Assembly (NCBI GenBank): GCA_031400185.1
Contig: JANNPN010000203.1
Coordinates: forward strand, 1-25,167
Direction of reading: 5' to 3'
Source: UTPRO1 sp031400185
GTDB lineage: Bacteria; Desulfobacterota; Binatia; UTPRO1
DNA length: 25,167 bases
Shown here: positions 13,827 to 22,300 of the stretch, piece by piece
Layout of the letters: each line of letters starts with the position of its first letter
Numbering within the stretch: the first letter of the stretch is position 1
Program-made: the position numbers and the translations under genes
Notes under the pieces: model-generated
Seen by the model: the letters and a program-made list of their open reading frames with translations, nothing else
Told to the model about the DNA's origin: nothing
Databases searched by the model: none

Positions 13827-14993
13827 ATGGGGCCGCGCGTCGTCGTCGCGGGCTACTTCGTCCGCTATCCCCTCGGGGGGTACGCGTGGCAGGCGCTGCA
13901 CTTTCTCGCGGGGCTCCGCGAGCTCGGCTGTGAGGTCTTCTTCTACGAGGACACTGCCTACTACGCCGACGCGTACGTCCCGGGCGCCGATACGATGGAG
14001 GCCGCCGGTTACGCACACGGCGTGCGCGCCGCCGCGGCGTTTTTCGGCACGCACGGGTTCGGCGATGCGTGGAGCTTCTGGGACGCGGGCGCCGATCGCC
14101 ATCACGGCGCGACCGCCGAACGCACCCGGGCCGCGCTGGCGGACGCGGACCTCTTCGTGAACCTCGCGGGCGTGAACCGCGTGCCGGCGGCGCGCCGATC
14201 GCGCGCCGTCGCGGCGTACGTCGACCTCGACCCGGCGTATACCCAGCTCCGTCTCGCGGGAGGCGACCGCGGGCTCGCCGAGATGATCGGCGACCACGCG
14301 GTGCACTTCACCGTAGGCGAGAGCATCGGCACGAGCGCGTGTCGGATCCCGGTCGGGAGGGTCCAGTGGCGGCCGCTCCGCCAACCCGTTCCGGCGGCGC
14401 TCTGGGCGCCGGAGCCGACCGACCCGACGGCGCCGTTCACGACCGTCGGTCGCTGGGACGCGACGGGCCGCGACGTCGTGTTCGAAGGCGAGGTCTTCGG
14501 CTGGCGGAAGCGGACCGAGTGGCTTCGCTTCCTTGACCTCCCGCGCCTGACCGGGCAGCGCTTTCGCGTGGCGATGGACGTCGGGAGCCGGCCGGACGAT
14601 CGCGCGCGCCTCGCGGGCGCGGGATGGGAGGTCGTCGACCCGCTCGACGTCTCGCGCGATCCGCACGTCTATCGCGCCTTCGTCCGCCGCTCGCGCGGCG
14701 AGTTCACGGTCGCAAAGGACGTGAACGTTCGCCTGCGGAGCGGCTGGTTCAGCGACCGCGGCGCCTGCTATCTCGCGGCGGGACGCCCCGTGGTGAACCA
14801 AGACACCGGCTTCGACGACCATCTCCCGACCGGCGAGGGCCTCTTCGCCTTCCGCGCGATTGAGGACGCTGCGGCCGCGTTCGCCGCGATCGCGGCCGAC
14901 TACCCGCGCCACTGTCGCGCGGCACGGGCGCTCGCCGTCGAGCATTTCGCGCCCGCGCGCGTGCTCGCGACGCTCGTCGGCAGCGCGCGTTGA
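13827..14993 (+). CDS. GT-B-like glycosyltransferase, paralog 3
   Basis: A 388-residue third member of the same family. The N-terminus is RVVVAGYFVRYPLGGYAWQALHFLAGLRELGCEVFFYEDT. The C-terminal block is SRGEFTVAKD, RSGWFSDRGACYLAAGRPVVNQDTGF and PTGEGLFAF, then a helical tail with HCRAARALAVEHFAP. By eye it is closer to paralog 1 than to paralog 2 in these blocks. It starts one base after the paralog 2 stop and ends as TTGA over the likely start of the 7TM pseudo-transglutaminase. Three successive copies suggest sequential sugar additions or alternative donors. No signal peptide or membrane helix is seen, so it should act at the cytoplasmic face. Confidence 0.83.
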   Translation: MGPRVVVAGYFVRYPLGGYAWQALHFLAGLRELGCEVFFYEDTAYYADAYVPGADTMEAAGYAHGVRAAAAFFGTHGFGDAWSFWDAGADRHHGATAERTRAALADADLFVNLAGVNRVPAARRSRAVAAYVDLDPAYTQLRLAGGDRGLAEMIGDHAVHFTVGESIGTSACRIPVGRVQWRPLRQPVPAALWAPEPTDPTAPFTTVGRWDATGRDVVFEGEVFGWRKRTEWLRFLDLPRLTGQRFRVAMDVGSRPDDRARLAGAGWEVVDPLDVSRDPHVYRAFVRRSRGEFTVAKDVNVRLRSGWFSDRGACYLAAGRPVVNQDTGFDDHLPTGEGLFAFRAIEDAAAAFAAIAADYPRHCRAARALAVEHFAPARVLATLVGSAR

Positions 14994-17257
14994 CGGGCTC
15001 GATGCAGGTACTCGTGCCGCCGAGCGACCGCCGACCGCCCGGTCGGCTCCCCGTCGCCGCGTTGATCGTGGTCGCGGTGTGGCTCGGCGCGGCCGTCGCG
15101 CTCGCGGATCCGTCCCCGACGACGAGCGACGGCACGCGCGTTTTCAGCCCGTCCGACGAGGCACGAGGGCGGCCGAAGAAGGCGACGATCACGTACTGGA
15201 CCGTGACGGTGTCGATGGAGGTCGAGCCGACCACCGAGCCGGCCTCCGTCCGGATGCTGGTGCCAATCTCCGACGGTCGGCAAGCGGTGCTCGGCCGGAC
15301 GGTGCGGCCGAGCGCGTTCAAGTTTCGCGAGGACGCCGTGCCGCCGAACCAATGGGTGGGTTGGGAGGCGCCGTCGGTGAAAGCCCAGAAGGGCAGCATC
15401 GCGTACACCTATACCGCGCGCACGACCGACGCCTGGCTCGAGGTGCCGCGGATGGCGCTCGCCGAGAATCCGCCCCCGCCCGATCCGGAGACTCTGCGTC
15501 CAACCGCAACGATGCAGTCCGACCACCCGGCGCTGAAACGGCGCGCGGAGGCGCTCACGCGCGACGCGACGCGGGTCGACGAGATGACGTGGTCGCTGTA
15601 CCAGTACGCGGCCTCGTTCCTCCGGAACGACGACGCCGAGGCGCCCGACGACGCCCGCGCCGTGTTCGAGGCGGAGCGCGGCAACCCGAGCGGGCGAGCG
15701 CGCTTGTTGGTGGCGCTCCTTCGAAGCGTCGGCATCCCCGCGCGCCTCGTAGGCGGGCTCCGGCTCGAGGACGGCGCCCGCAAGCGCGCGACCATCTCCT
15801 GGGTGGAGGCCTGGCTCGGCGGCAAGTGGGTCCCCTTCGACCCGTCGAACGGGCACTACGCGACGCTCCCCGCGAACTACCTGGCGCTCTACTACGGCGA
15901 CCTTCCGCTCATCGAGCACACCGCGAAGATCGGCTTCCGCTACGACATGCTGATCCATCAGGTGACGCGCCAGGCGCTGCTCGCGCAGGAGGCCGAGCCG
16001 CCGACGACGACGATCAACCGCGTCCGCGAGAGCAACCTCGAGACTGAGCGCGTACGGACGTACGCGTTCTACGCAGAGAAGCCGGTCGCGTCGGTCGTGC
16101 TGATCACCGACGTGCCGGTCGCGACCGCCGTGATCGATCGCATCGTCGCCGACGCCCGCGAGCGCTCGATCAGCGTCGTCTTCCTGTCGGCCAGCTTCGA
16201 GTCGCGCTACTTCCGCGAGCACTACCTGCAGCGCCTCATCGCGAACAACTTCGACGCGGTCGCCGAGGCGCATCTCTTGCTCGTGTCGACGCGCGACGAG
16301 GCCGGGCTCTACGCGCTCCTCCAGCTAGGTGAGCAGCGCGTGGCGCTCCGCGACGCGCGCCTCGTCGTCGCTGGCGGCTTTCCGCGCTCGGTCGGGAAGG
16401 TGCTCGGGTCGGTGCTGTATCGGCTCGTCGGCCCCGGCGAGCTCGTGCTCGTGAACCAGCAGGCGCCGCTGCTCTCGCTCTGGAGCATGGCGCGCGCCAA
16501 CCTGATCGACGGCGTCCCCATGGTCGAGGCGGCATCGCTCTGGGACCTCCGTCCGCAGGTGATCGATGCCGACGACGTGCAGGGCCTCGGGGGGTACCGT
16601 CGCGCGCTCGTCCGCGCATGGTCGGCGGCGGTGCTCGCCCAGGTGCCGCTCCAGGCGATCAACCTCATCCTGGTGCTGCCGGTGATCGCATGCATCGTCG
16701 TGATCTTCCGGAGCGTCATCGGCATCGAGACCTTCGGCACGTTCGCGCCGGTGATCGTCTCGCTTGCCTTCCTCATGACGGGACTGACATGGGGCGTCGC
16801 GACTTTCTGCGTGATCGTCGGACTCGGTGTCGTGCTCCGGAGCGCGCTCCAATGGTTCCGGATCCAGCTGGTCGCGCGGCTTGCGGTGCTGATCGCGCTG
16901 GTCTCCGTCATGATGGCGGGGCTGACGGTCGCGGGCGCGTATCTCGGGGTCGGCGCCCTCTTGAACGTCAGCATCTTCCCGATGGTGATCATGTCGAACG
17001 TGATCGAGAACTTCACGACGACGCAGGTGGAGCTCGGCACCCGCGAGGCCATTCGTCTGACGCGCAACACGCTGCTCGTCTGCGCGGCCTGCTACCTCAC
17101 GATCGAGTGGGCGGGCCTCCAGTCGATCGTGCTTTCGTTCCCGGAAGTGCTGATCCTGGTGGTCGCGCTCGAGATCGCGATCGGCAAATGGCGCGGGCTC
17201 CGCCTCCTCGAGTACGTACGGTTTTCCGACCTCGCCGGGCCGGGGGAGACGCGATGA
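14990..17257 (+). CDS. Inactive transglutaminase fused to seven membrane helices (UUP1-like)
   Basis: A 755-residue membrane protein. An N-terminal hydrophobic segment (LPVAALIVVAVWLGAAVALA) acts as signal or anchor. A periplasmic transglutaminase-like domain follows at about 185-300 (ARLLVALLRSVGIPARLVGG, WVEAWLGGKWVPFDPSNGH). The catalytic Cys position appears to be Pro233 and the catalytic His is Ser270 (TISWVEAW), while Asp284 remains, so it should be inactive. A linker domain (about 340-540) precedes about seven membrane helices (about 545-740). This matches the Pfam pair Transglut_i_TM plus 7TM_transglut, usually encoded beside an ATP-grasp ligase, as here. The start is TTG 14990 (TTGA overlap) or ATG 15002. 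The stop overlaps the ATP-grasp gene as ATGA. It probably binds or presents a peptide-like substrate at the membrane. Confidence 0.9.
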   Translation: MTGSMQVLVPPSDRRPPGRLPVAALIVVAVWLGAAVALADPSPTTSDGTRVFSPSDEARGRPKKATITYWTVTVSMEVEPTTEPASVRMLVPISDGRQAVLGRTVRPSAFKFREDAVPPNQWVGWEAPSVKAQKGSIAYTYTARTTDAWLEVPRMALAENPPPPDPETLRPTATMQSDHPALKRRAEALTRDATRVDEMTWSLYQYAASFLRNDDAEAPDDARAVFEAERGNPSGRARLLVALLRSVGIPARLVGGLRLEDGARKRATISWVEAWLGGKWVPFDPSNGHYATLPANYLALYYGDLPLIEHTAKIGFRYDMLIHQVTRQALLAQEAEPPTTTINRVRESNLETERVRTYAFYAEKPVASVVLITDVPVATAVIDRIVADARERSISVVFLSASFESRYFREHYLQRLIANNFDAVAEAHLLLVSTRDEAGLYALLQLGEQRVALRDARLVVAGGFPRSVGKVLGSVLYRLVGPGELVLVNQQAPLLSLWSMARANLIDGVPMVEAASLWDLRPQVIDADDVQGLGGYRRALVRAWSAAVLAQVPLQAINLILVLPVIACIVVIFRSVIGIETFGTFAPVIVSLAFLMTGLTWGVATFCVIVGLGVVLRSALQWFRIQLVARLAVLIALVSVMMAGLTVAGAYLGVGALLNVSIFPMVIMSNVIENFTTTQVELGTREAIRLTRNTLLVCAACYLTIEWAGLQSIVLSFPEVLILVVALEIAIGKWRGLRLLEYVRFSDLAGPGETR

Positions 17258-18207
17258 CCTTCGCGGGGCTCCGCCGGCTCCGGCGCGAGGCGCTCGGGAT
17301 GAACCGCCGGAACCTCCAGTTCCTGGTGCCGTACAATCCGCCGGGCCTCTTCGCTGTCGTGGACTTCAAACCCGGAACCAAGCGGCGGCTCGCCACCGCC
17401 GGCATCCCAGTGCCGGCGACGTACGCCGCGCTCACGCGCCAGTGGGACCTTCGCCGGCTCGCGGACATACTGCGCGAGCACGGGTCGTTCGTCGTGAAGC
17501 CGGCGCGCGGGGCGGGCGGGGGCGGCGTCGTCGTGATTGTCGCGCGGGCGGGGGACGGGTTCGTGAAGGCGAGCGGCGCGGTGCTCTCGCTCCCCCACCT
17601 CGCTGCGCACTGCTCCGACATCCTCGCGGGCGCTTACGCGTCGAGCACGCACAGCGACGAGGTGTTGATCGAGGCGCGCGTCGAGGCCGACCCTGCACTG
17701 GCGGCGATCAGTTACCGCGGTGTGCCCGACGTCCGCGTCTTCGTGTTTCGCGGCGTGCCGCTGCAGGCGATGATCCGCCTCCCCACGCGCGCATCCGACG
17801 GCCGCGCCAACCTCCACATGGGCGGGATGGCGGCCGGCATCGACCTCGTGACGGGTGTCACGACGCACGGGGTGCTGCGCGGCCAGACGATCACGCGCCA
17901 TCCGGATCTCGACTGCACGGTGACCGGCCGCACGATCCCGGCGTGGGACGCGATGCTCGCGATCGCCGCGCGCTGCTACGACGCGATCCCCCTCGGCTAC
18001 CTCGGCGTCGACCTCGTGCTCGACGCCGCGCTCGGCCCACTCGTCCTCGAGCTGAACGCGCGCCCGGGCCTGACGATCCAGCTCGCGAACCGCCGGGGCC
18101 TCCGCTGCAGCATGGAGGCGCTCGCGGCCGCCGATCTCGCTGGCGCCACGGTCGCCGAGCGCCTCGCGCTCTCGCGCCGACTCGCCGGCGGCGACGTGCT
18201 GCGCTGA
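17254..18207 (+). CDS. ATP-grasp ligase, alpha-L-glutamate ligase-related (RimK-like)
   Basis: A 317-residue ATP-grasp enzyme. Visible features are the nucleotide-binding Lys82 and glycine-rich loop (VVKPARGAGGGG), the central DVRVFVFRGVPLQAMIRLPT strands, and the metal-binding end PLVLELNARPGL with Glu266 and Asn268. It resembles the alpha-L-glutamate ligase-related family (TIGR02291 / ATPgrasp_ST), which would form an amide bond between a carboxylate and an amine via an acyl-phosphate. The start at 17254 has GGGGGAG upstream and overlaps the 7TM gene as ATGA, giving strict coupling. Lineages with this pair often also encode a retropepsin-like ATP-dependent zinc protease-family protein; none is visible here. 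The true substrate is not known. Confidence 0.9.
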   Translation: MTFAGLRRLRREALGMNRRNLQFLVPYNPPGLFAVVDFKPGTKRRLATAGIPVPATYAALTRQWDLRRLADILREHGSFVVKPARGAGGGGVVVIVARAGDGFVKASGAVLSLPHLAAHCSDILAGAYASSTHSDEVLIEARVEADPALAAISYRGVPDVRVFVFRGVPLQAMIRLPTRASDGRANLHMGGMAAGIDLVTGVTTHGVLRGQTITRHPDLDCTVTGRTIPAWDAMLAIAARCYDAIPLGYLGVDLVLDAALGPLVLELNARPGLTIQLANRRGLRCSMEALAAADLAGATVAERLALSRRLAGGDVLR

Positions 18208-18223
18208 CTCCGAGTCAGCGCAG
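18199..18223. terminator. Hairpin shared by convergent stop codons
   Basis: A perfect 11-bp stem CTGCGCTGACT / AGTCAGCGCAG with a 3-nt loop. The left arm contains the TGA of the ATP-grasp gene and the right arm contains the reverse-strand TGA of the Nudix gene. It has no T-tract on either side, so it is not a textbook terminator, but its position suggests a bidirectional end or RNA 3'-stabilising structure. Confidence 0.5.
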
Positions 18224-19117
18224 ACCGCGGAAGCGGCGCCAGCCGGCGTCGTCCATGATCACCCGGTTCAGCGTTCCCGCGCGCTCGGCCGCAAGCGTCG
18301 CACCGGGCTCGGTCGCGTCGTAGTCGACGTCGCCGGGATAGAGCACTCCCATACGGTCGCCGATCTGCACGACCTTCGGCAAGATCGGCGTCACGCGGCG
18401 GGTGCGGGCGGTCTCGATGACGTGCGCCATCGTCCCGAGCTCGACCAGGTCTTCGAGCGTCCGCGCCGTCGGCGGCGTGAGCACGATCGATCCCCCGGCG
18501 GCGCCGGCGAGCGCAGCGTCGGGCGTCCACCACTCGGCCGACGTCGTCTCTCGTTCGTCGTGGAGCGGCGTCTGCCCGGCCGGTGCCGCGGCGACGAAGA
18601 AGCGCGCGTCGTAGCGGCGGGGCGCGTGCACCGGCGTGATCCAGCGGCTCAGATAGCCGAGGTCGCCGGCGCGGAGCTCGAGACGTTCGCGGGCGACGAG
18701 CTCCGCGAAGGCGAGGGTACCGTCGACGAGCGCCCGGCGGTGGGCAGCGAATCGCTCGCGGGTCGGGGCGTCGCCGAGGTCGAGCGGTCTGCCGTCGCGG
18801 TCGGCGAGGAGGATCCCGGCCTCCTCGAAGAGCTCGCGGATCGTCGCGGCATAGAAGGCGAGGGCGGCCTCGCGACTGAGATCGTCACCAAGTGTCGAGC
18901 ATTCCGAGGGCGCCCCGGGGCCCGACGCCATGGCGGACAGGATGTCCGGTGCGCTGTCCTCGCGATCGACGAGCCCGCCCGGGAACACGTGGGCACCGGC
19001 GAACGCCCGGCTGTCCGCATGGCGGGCCACGAGCAGCACCTCGAGGTGCCCGGGCTCGGGCTCGCGCAGCAGGACGACGGTTGCGGAATCGACCGGTACG
19101 GGCGGGACGTGGCTCAT
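18215..19117 (-). CDS. Nudix hydrolase with inserted Nudix box
   Basis: A 300-residue Nudix-fold pyrophosphatase. VFPGGLVD (Gly48/49) begins the Nudix box and RELFEEAG (94-101) supplies the metal-binding glutamates. The two are separated by a long insertion of about 40 residues, as in the NUDT7/8/19-like group that acts on CoA derivatives or other nucleotide diphosphates. The start at ATG 19117 is chosen because the only in-frame extension is from a TTG 12 codons upstream; no ribosome binding site is clear in either case. The gene is convergent with the ATP-grasp gene and divergent from the large metallohydrolase. The substrate is uncertain, and the CoA-type group is my best comparison. Confidence 0.87.
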   Translation of the reverse strand: MSHVPPVPVDSATVVLLREPEPGHLEVLLVARHADSRAFAGAHVFPGGLVDREDSAPDILSAMASGPGAPSECSTLGDDLSREAALAFYAATIRELFEEAGILLADRDGRPLDLGDAPTRERFAAHRRALVDGTLAFAELVARERLELRAGDLGYLSRWITPVHAPRRYDARFFVAAAPAGQTPLHDERETTSAEWWTPDAALAGAAGGSIVLTPPTARTLEDLVELGTMAHVIETARTRRVTPILPKVVQIGDRMGVLYPGDVDYDATEPGATLAAERAGTLNRVIMDDAGWRRFRGLR

Positions 19118-19201
19118 TGTGGGACCATCCGGGACAGCATGTGGCGCTGTCAAACGCGACCGGCTGCATGCCCCGGTGCGTCATCGGACCGCCGCGCCCA
19201 T

Positions 19202-19267
19202 TTGCGCGATTTTCCAACGATAGTTGCGCACATTTTGCTTGCACTCCACGCTCCGAGTCCGTACTTT
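19202..19267 (+). promoter_or_regulatory. AT-rich upstream region with TTGCGC direct repeats
   Basis: TTGCGC-GATTTT (19202-19213) and TTGCGC-ACATTTT (19224-19236) are direct repeats spaced 22 bp, about two helical turns. Just after them TTGCAC (19239-19244) and TACTTT (19262-19267) are 17 nt apart, a weak sigma-70-like pair. It may be the promoter/operator of the metallohydrolase gene. Evidence is spacing only. Confidence 0.25.
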
Positions 19268-19368
19268 CGCTGGCGAGTCGCACGCTTGTCACCTGAAGTG
19301 CCGTCGCCTGCCCACGTCTTGGCGTGCGCTCGCCGTCTACGCTCACTGTGCCGTCGAGGAGGATCCCC

Positions 19369-22300
19369 ATGAAGCTGTCGTTACGTCTGGCCGTGTCGGC
19401 TGTCGTGCTCGTTTCGCTGGTCGCCATTACCCCTCAATCGTCGTTCGCGGCGTGTGCCGTCGGCGGCACCGTCTCGAACGTCAACGACTGCGTCCCGGAG
19501 GGCGTGAAGGACACGGATTGCCACCTCGAGTGGTCGATCTCGCCCGTGCCGCCGCTCGACCCGAAGAAGGGCGTCCCGACCAACAAGATCATCTGCACGG
19601 ACAACGACCCCGCCTGCGACGCGGATACGCGCGTCGGCCAGTGCACCTTCATGGTGGCGCCGTGCGTGAACGTGACGGACTCGCGGTTCACCTGCGCGCC
19701 GACCGATCTCGCGAGCTACCTGGTGAAGAAGCCGAGCGCCAAGGACGCGGCCCGGCCCGACAAGAACCGCTTCGCGTACGACAACAGGGTGGCGGTCTTG
19801 GGCGGCCTCGCCGGGCTCAGCCCCACCGCGACGGCCGACGTCTGCGCCGAGCCGTTGCCGTTCGTCGTGCCGCTCAAGAAGGGCAAGAAGGCGACCTTCG
19901 GCCTCCAGGGCATCGCGACCGACGGCCTCGGCGAGGCCGACAAGGACAGCGTGAAGTTCACCTGTGTGCCCATGAGCCCGACCGCGCAGGGCGCGTCGGC
20001 GCGGAAGATCACATCGGCATCCGAGCTGATCGGTGGGCCGTTGGCGATGGGGCGCATCGACGACTGGATCATCGAAAACGGCAGCGTGCGCTTCATCATC
20101 CGCGACGTCGGGCGCGACTTCAGCTTCATGCTGACCTTTGGCGGCCACCTCATGGACGCCGATTTCGTCCGCTCGAGCGGTCCCGGCCGTGACAGCTTCC
20201 TCGGCATGACGCCGCTCATCAACGTGTCGTCGACCGACAACCCGACCAGCATCACCGTCGTCAGCAGCGGCGTTGGCGGGGGACCGGCCGTCCTGCAAAC
20301 CAGCGGCCCCGACGATCTCTTCGACCCGATTGATCCCGCGGTGGCGATCAAGGGCTTCAACGACGCTCTCTCGATCCCGCCGTTCGCGGTCGACAACAAC
20401 ATCGCGGTGACGGTGCTGAACGAGTACACGCTCCGGCCCGGCGACGAGTTCCTGGAGCTGGAAACCATCGTCCAGAACGACAATCCCACCGACAGGCTCC
20501 AGCTCTACGTCGGCGACTACACGGCCGGCGGCGGACAGCTCGAGGTCGTGGCGCCGGGGCTCGGCTTCGGCGACGCCGCCCTCCGTGTCGGCGGTACGCG
20601 GGGCAATCCGGAGGCCGGGATCACGTTCGATTGGCTCGGTTGGTTCGGCTTCGGGGACGCGCAGGGGATCTCCTACGGATTGATCCCCGAGAACTACGAC
20701 CTGACCGGCGCGTTCTCACAGTCGGGCGTCGTGGTTCCCATCTACGAGCAGAGTCTCCTGGACATCTTGACGAAGAGTGAGCAAGGGCGATGCGCGCTCG
20801 GTACCGACGGGGCGGCGTGTGACTTGAACGCGCACCCCGAGCTTTGCATTACGTGCGAGGTCAACTCGGACTGTGTGCCGCCCCATCAACCCGCGGACCG
20901 TGGCGCGTGCACCAACGCGAAGCCGCCGGGCGTCCTCGACCTCGCCGTCGGTGGCATGAGCTCCTTCCGCCGCTGGTTCGCGGTCTCGGACAACGGTATG
21001 GGCGGCATCGTCGACGCCCGCACGAAGCTCGTGCAGCGCGGCGACATCGTCGATCCGATCAAGACCGGTTGGATCCAAGGGCGCGTGACGGTTGGAGGTG
21101 TCGGCGTCGACGGCGCGCGCATCGCGATCGCACAAGCCCCGGGCAACTACAGTGCGCAGCTCGGTCTCGTGAACGTCATCGAGTCCAAGAATGGTGGCCA
21201 CTACCAAGGCACGGTGCCGCGCGGCGAGTTCCGGGCGCTGGTGAAGATCCCAGGGTACCCGTACGAAGGCGGCGCGGCCTTCCCGCTCCAGAAGAAGATC
21301 AAGATCGGCGGGGGCGTGACGACGGTCGATTTCGACGTACCGCCGACCGGCTTCGTGCGGGTGGACGTCACGAATGGTCTCACCACGAACGCGATTCCGG
21401 CCAAGGTTTCGGTGGTCGGCGTCGACGCCGCGCCCGATCCGGGCACGCTCGAGACGATCTTCGGCAGCATCACTGCCACTGGCGCCGTCTTCGGCTACGA
21501 CGCGCGCGAGAAGGTCTCGATCTACGGGTTGCCGCAGGTGCGGTTCGCGGGCGTGTCCGGCACCACTGGCGTGTTCGCCGTCCCGCCGGGCGACTATCAG
21601 ATCGTCGTGTCGCACGGACCGGAATACTCGATCAGCACCACCCCGGTGACCGTGGTCGCGGGCAGCGCCTCGACGCCGCAGGTGGTGGCCGCCTCCGTCG
21701 TGCCGGTCATCGACACCACCGGCTTCGTCTCCGCCGATCATCACGTCCACATGCTGAACAGCCCCGACGCGCGCGTCTCGCACGACGAGCGCATCGTGAC
21801 GATGCTGGCCGAGGGCGTCGATTACTTCGTCGCGAGCGACCACGACTTCAAGACCGACCTCACGGCAGCGATCGCGGCGTTGGGGGCGTCTTCGATGGTC
21901 AAGACTAGCGTCAGCAACGAGATCACGTATTTCGACAGCGGCCACTTCGGCGCCTATCCGATGGACCGCGACCCGAACAGCGTGACCGGCGGCGCGATCG
22001 ACTGGGGGCGTGCCGGCGAGCCCGTCGGCCAGGGGTACCCCTCGGACGGCAGCTACGACCTGAGCGTGGACGAGATGGCGAGCGCCGCCAAGGCTTCGCC
22101 GCACAACGCGACGGTCGTGCAGGCGAACCACTTCAACAGCGGTACGCTCGGATACTTCCGGACGTCGGGCATCGACACGACGGTGGCACCGCCGCAGTCG
22201 AATGGCGTTCCGGAGCGGCTCCGCCAGGATCCCGCGCTGACCAACCTCTACAGCGACGAGCTCACCGCCCTCGAGCTCTGGATCGAAAGCAGCCGCGACC

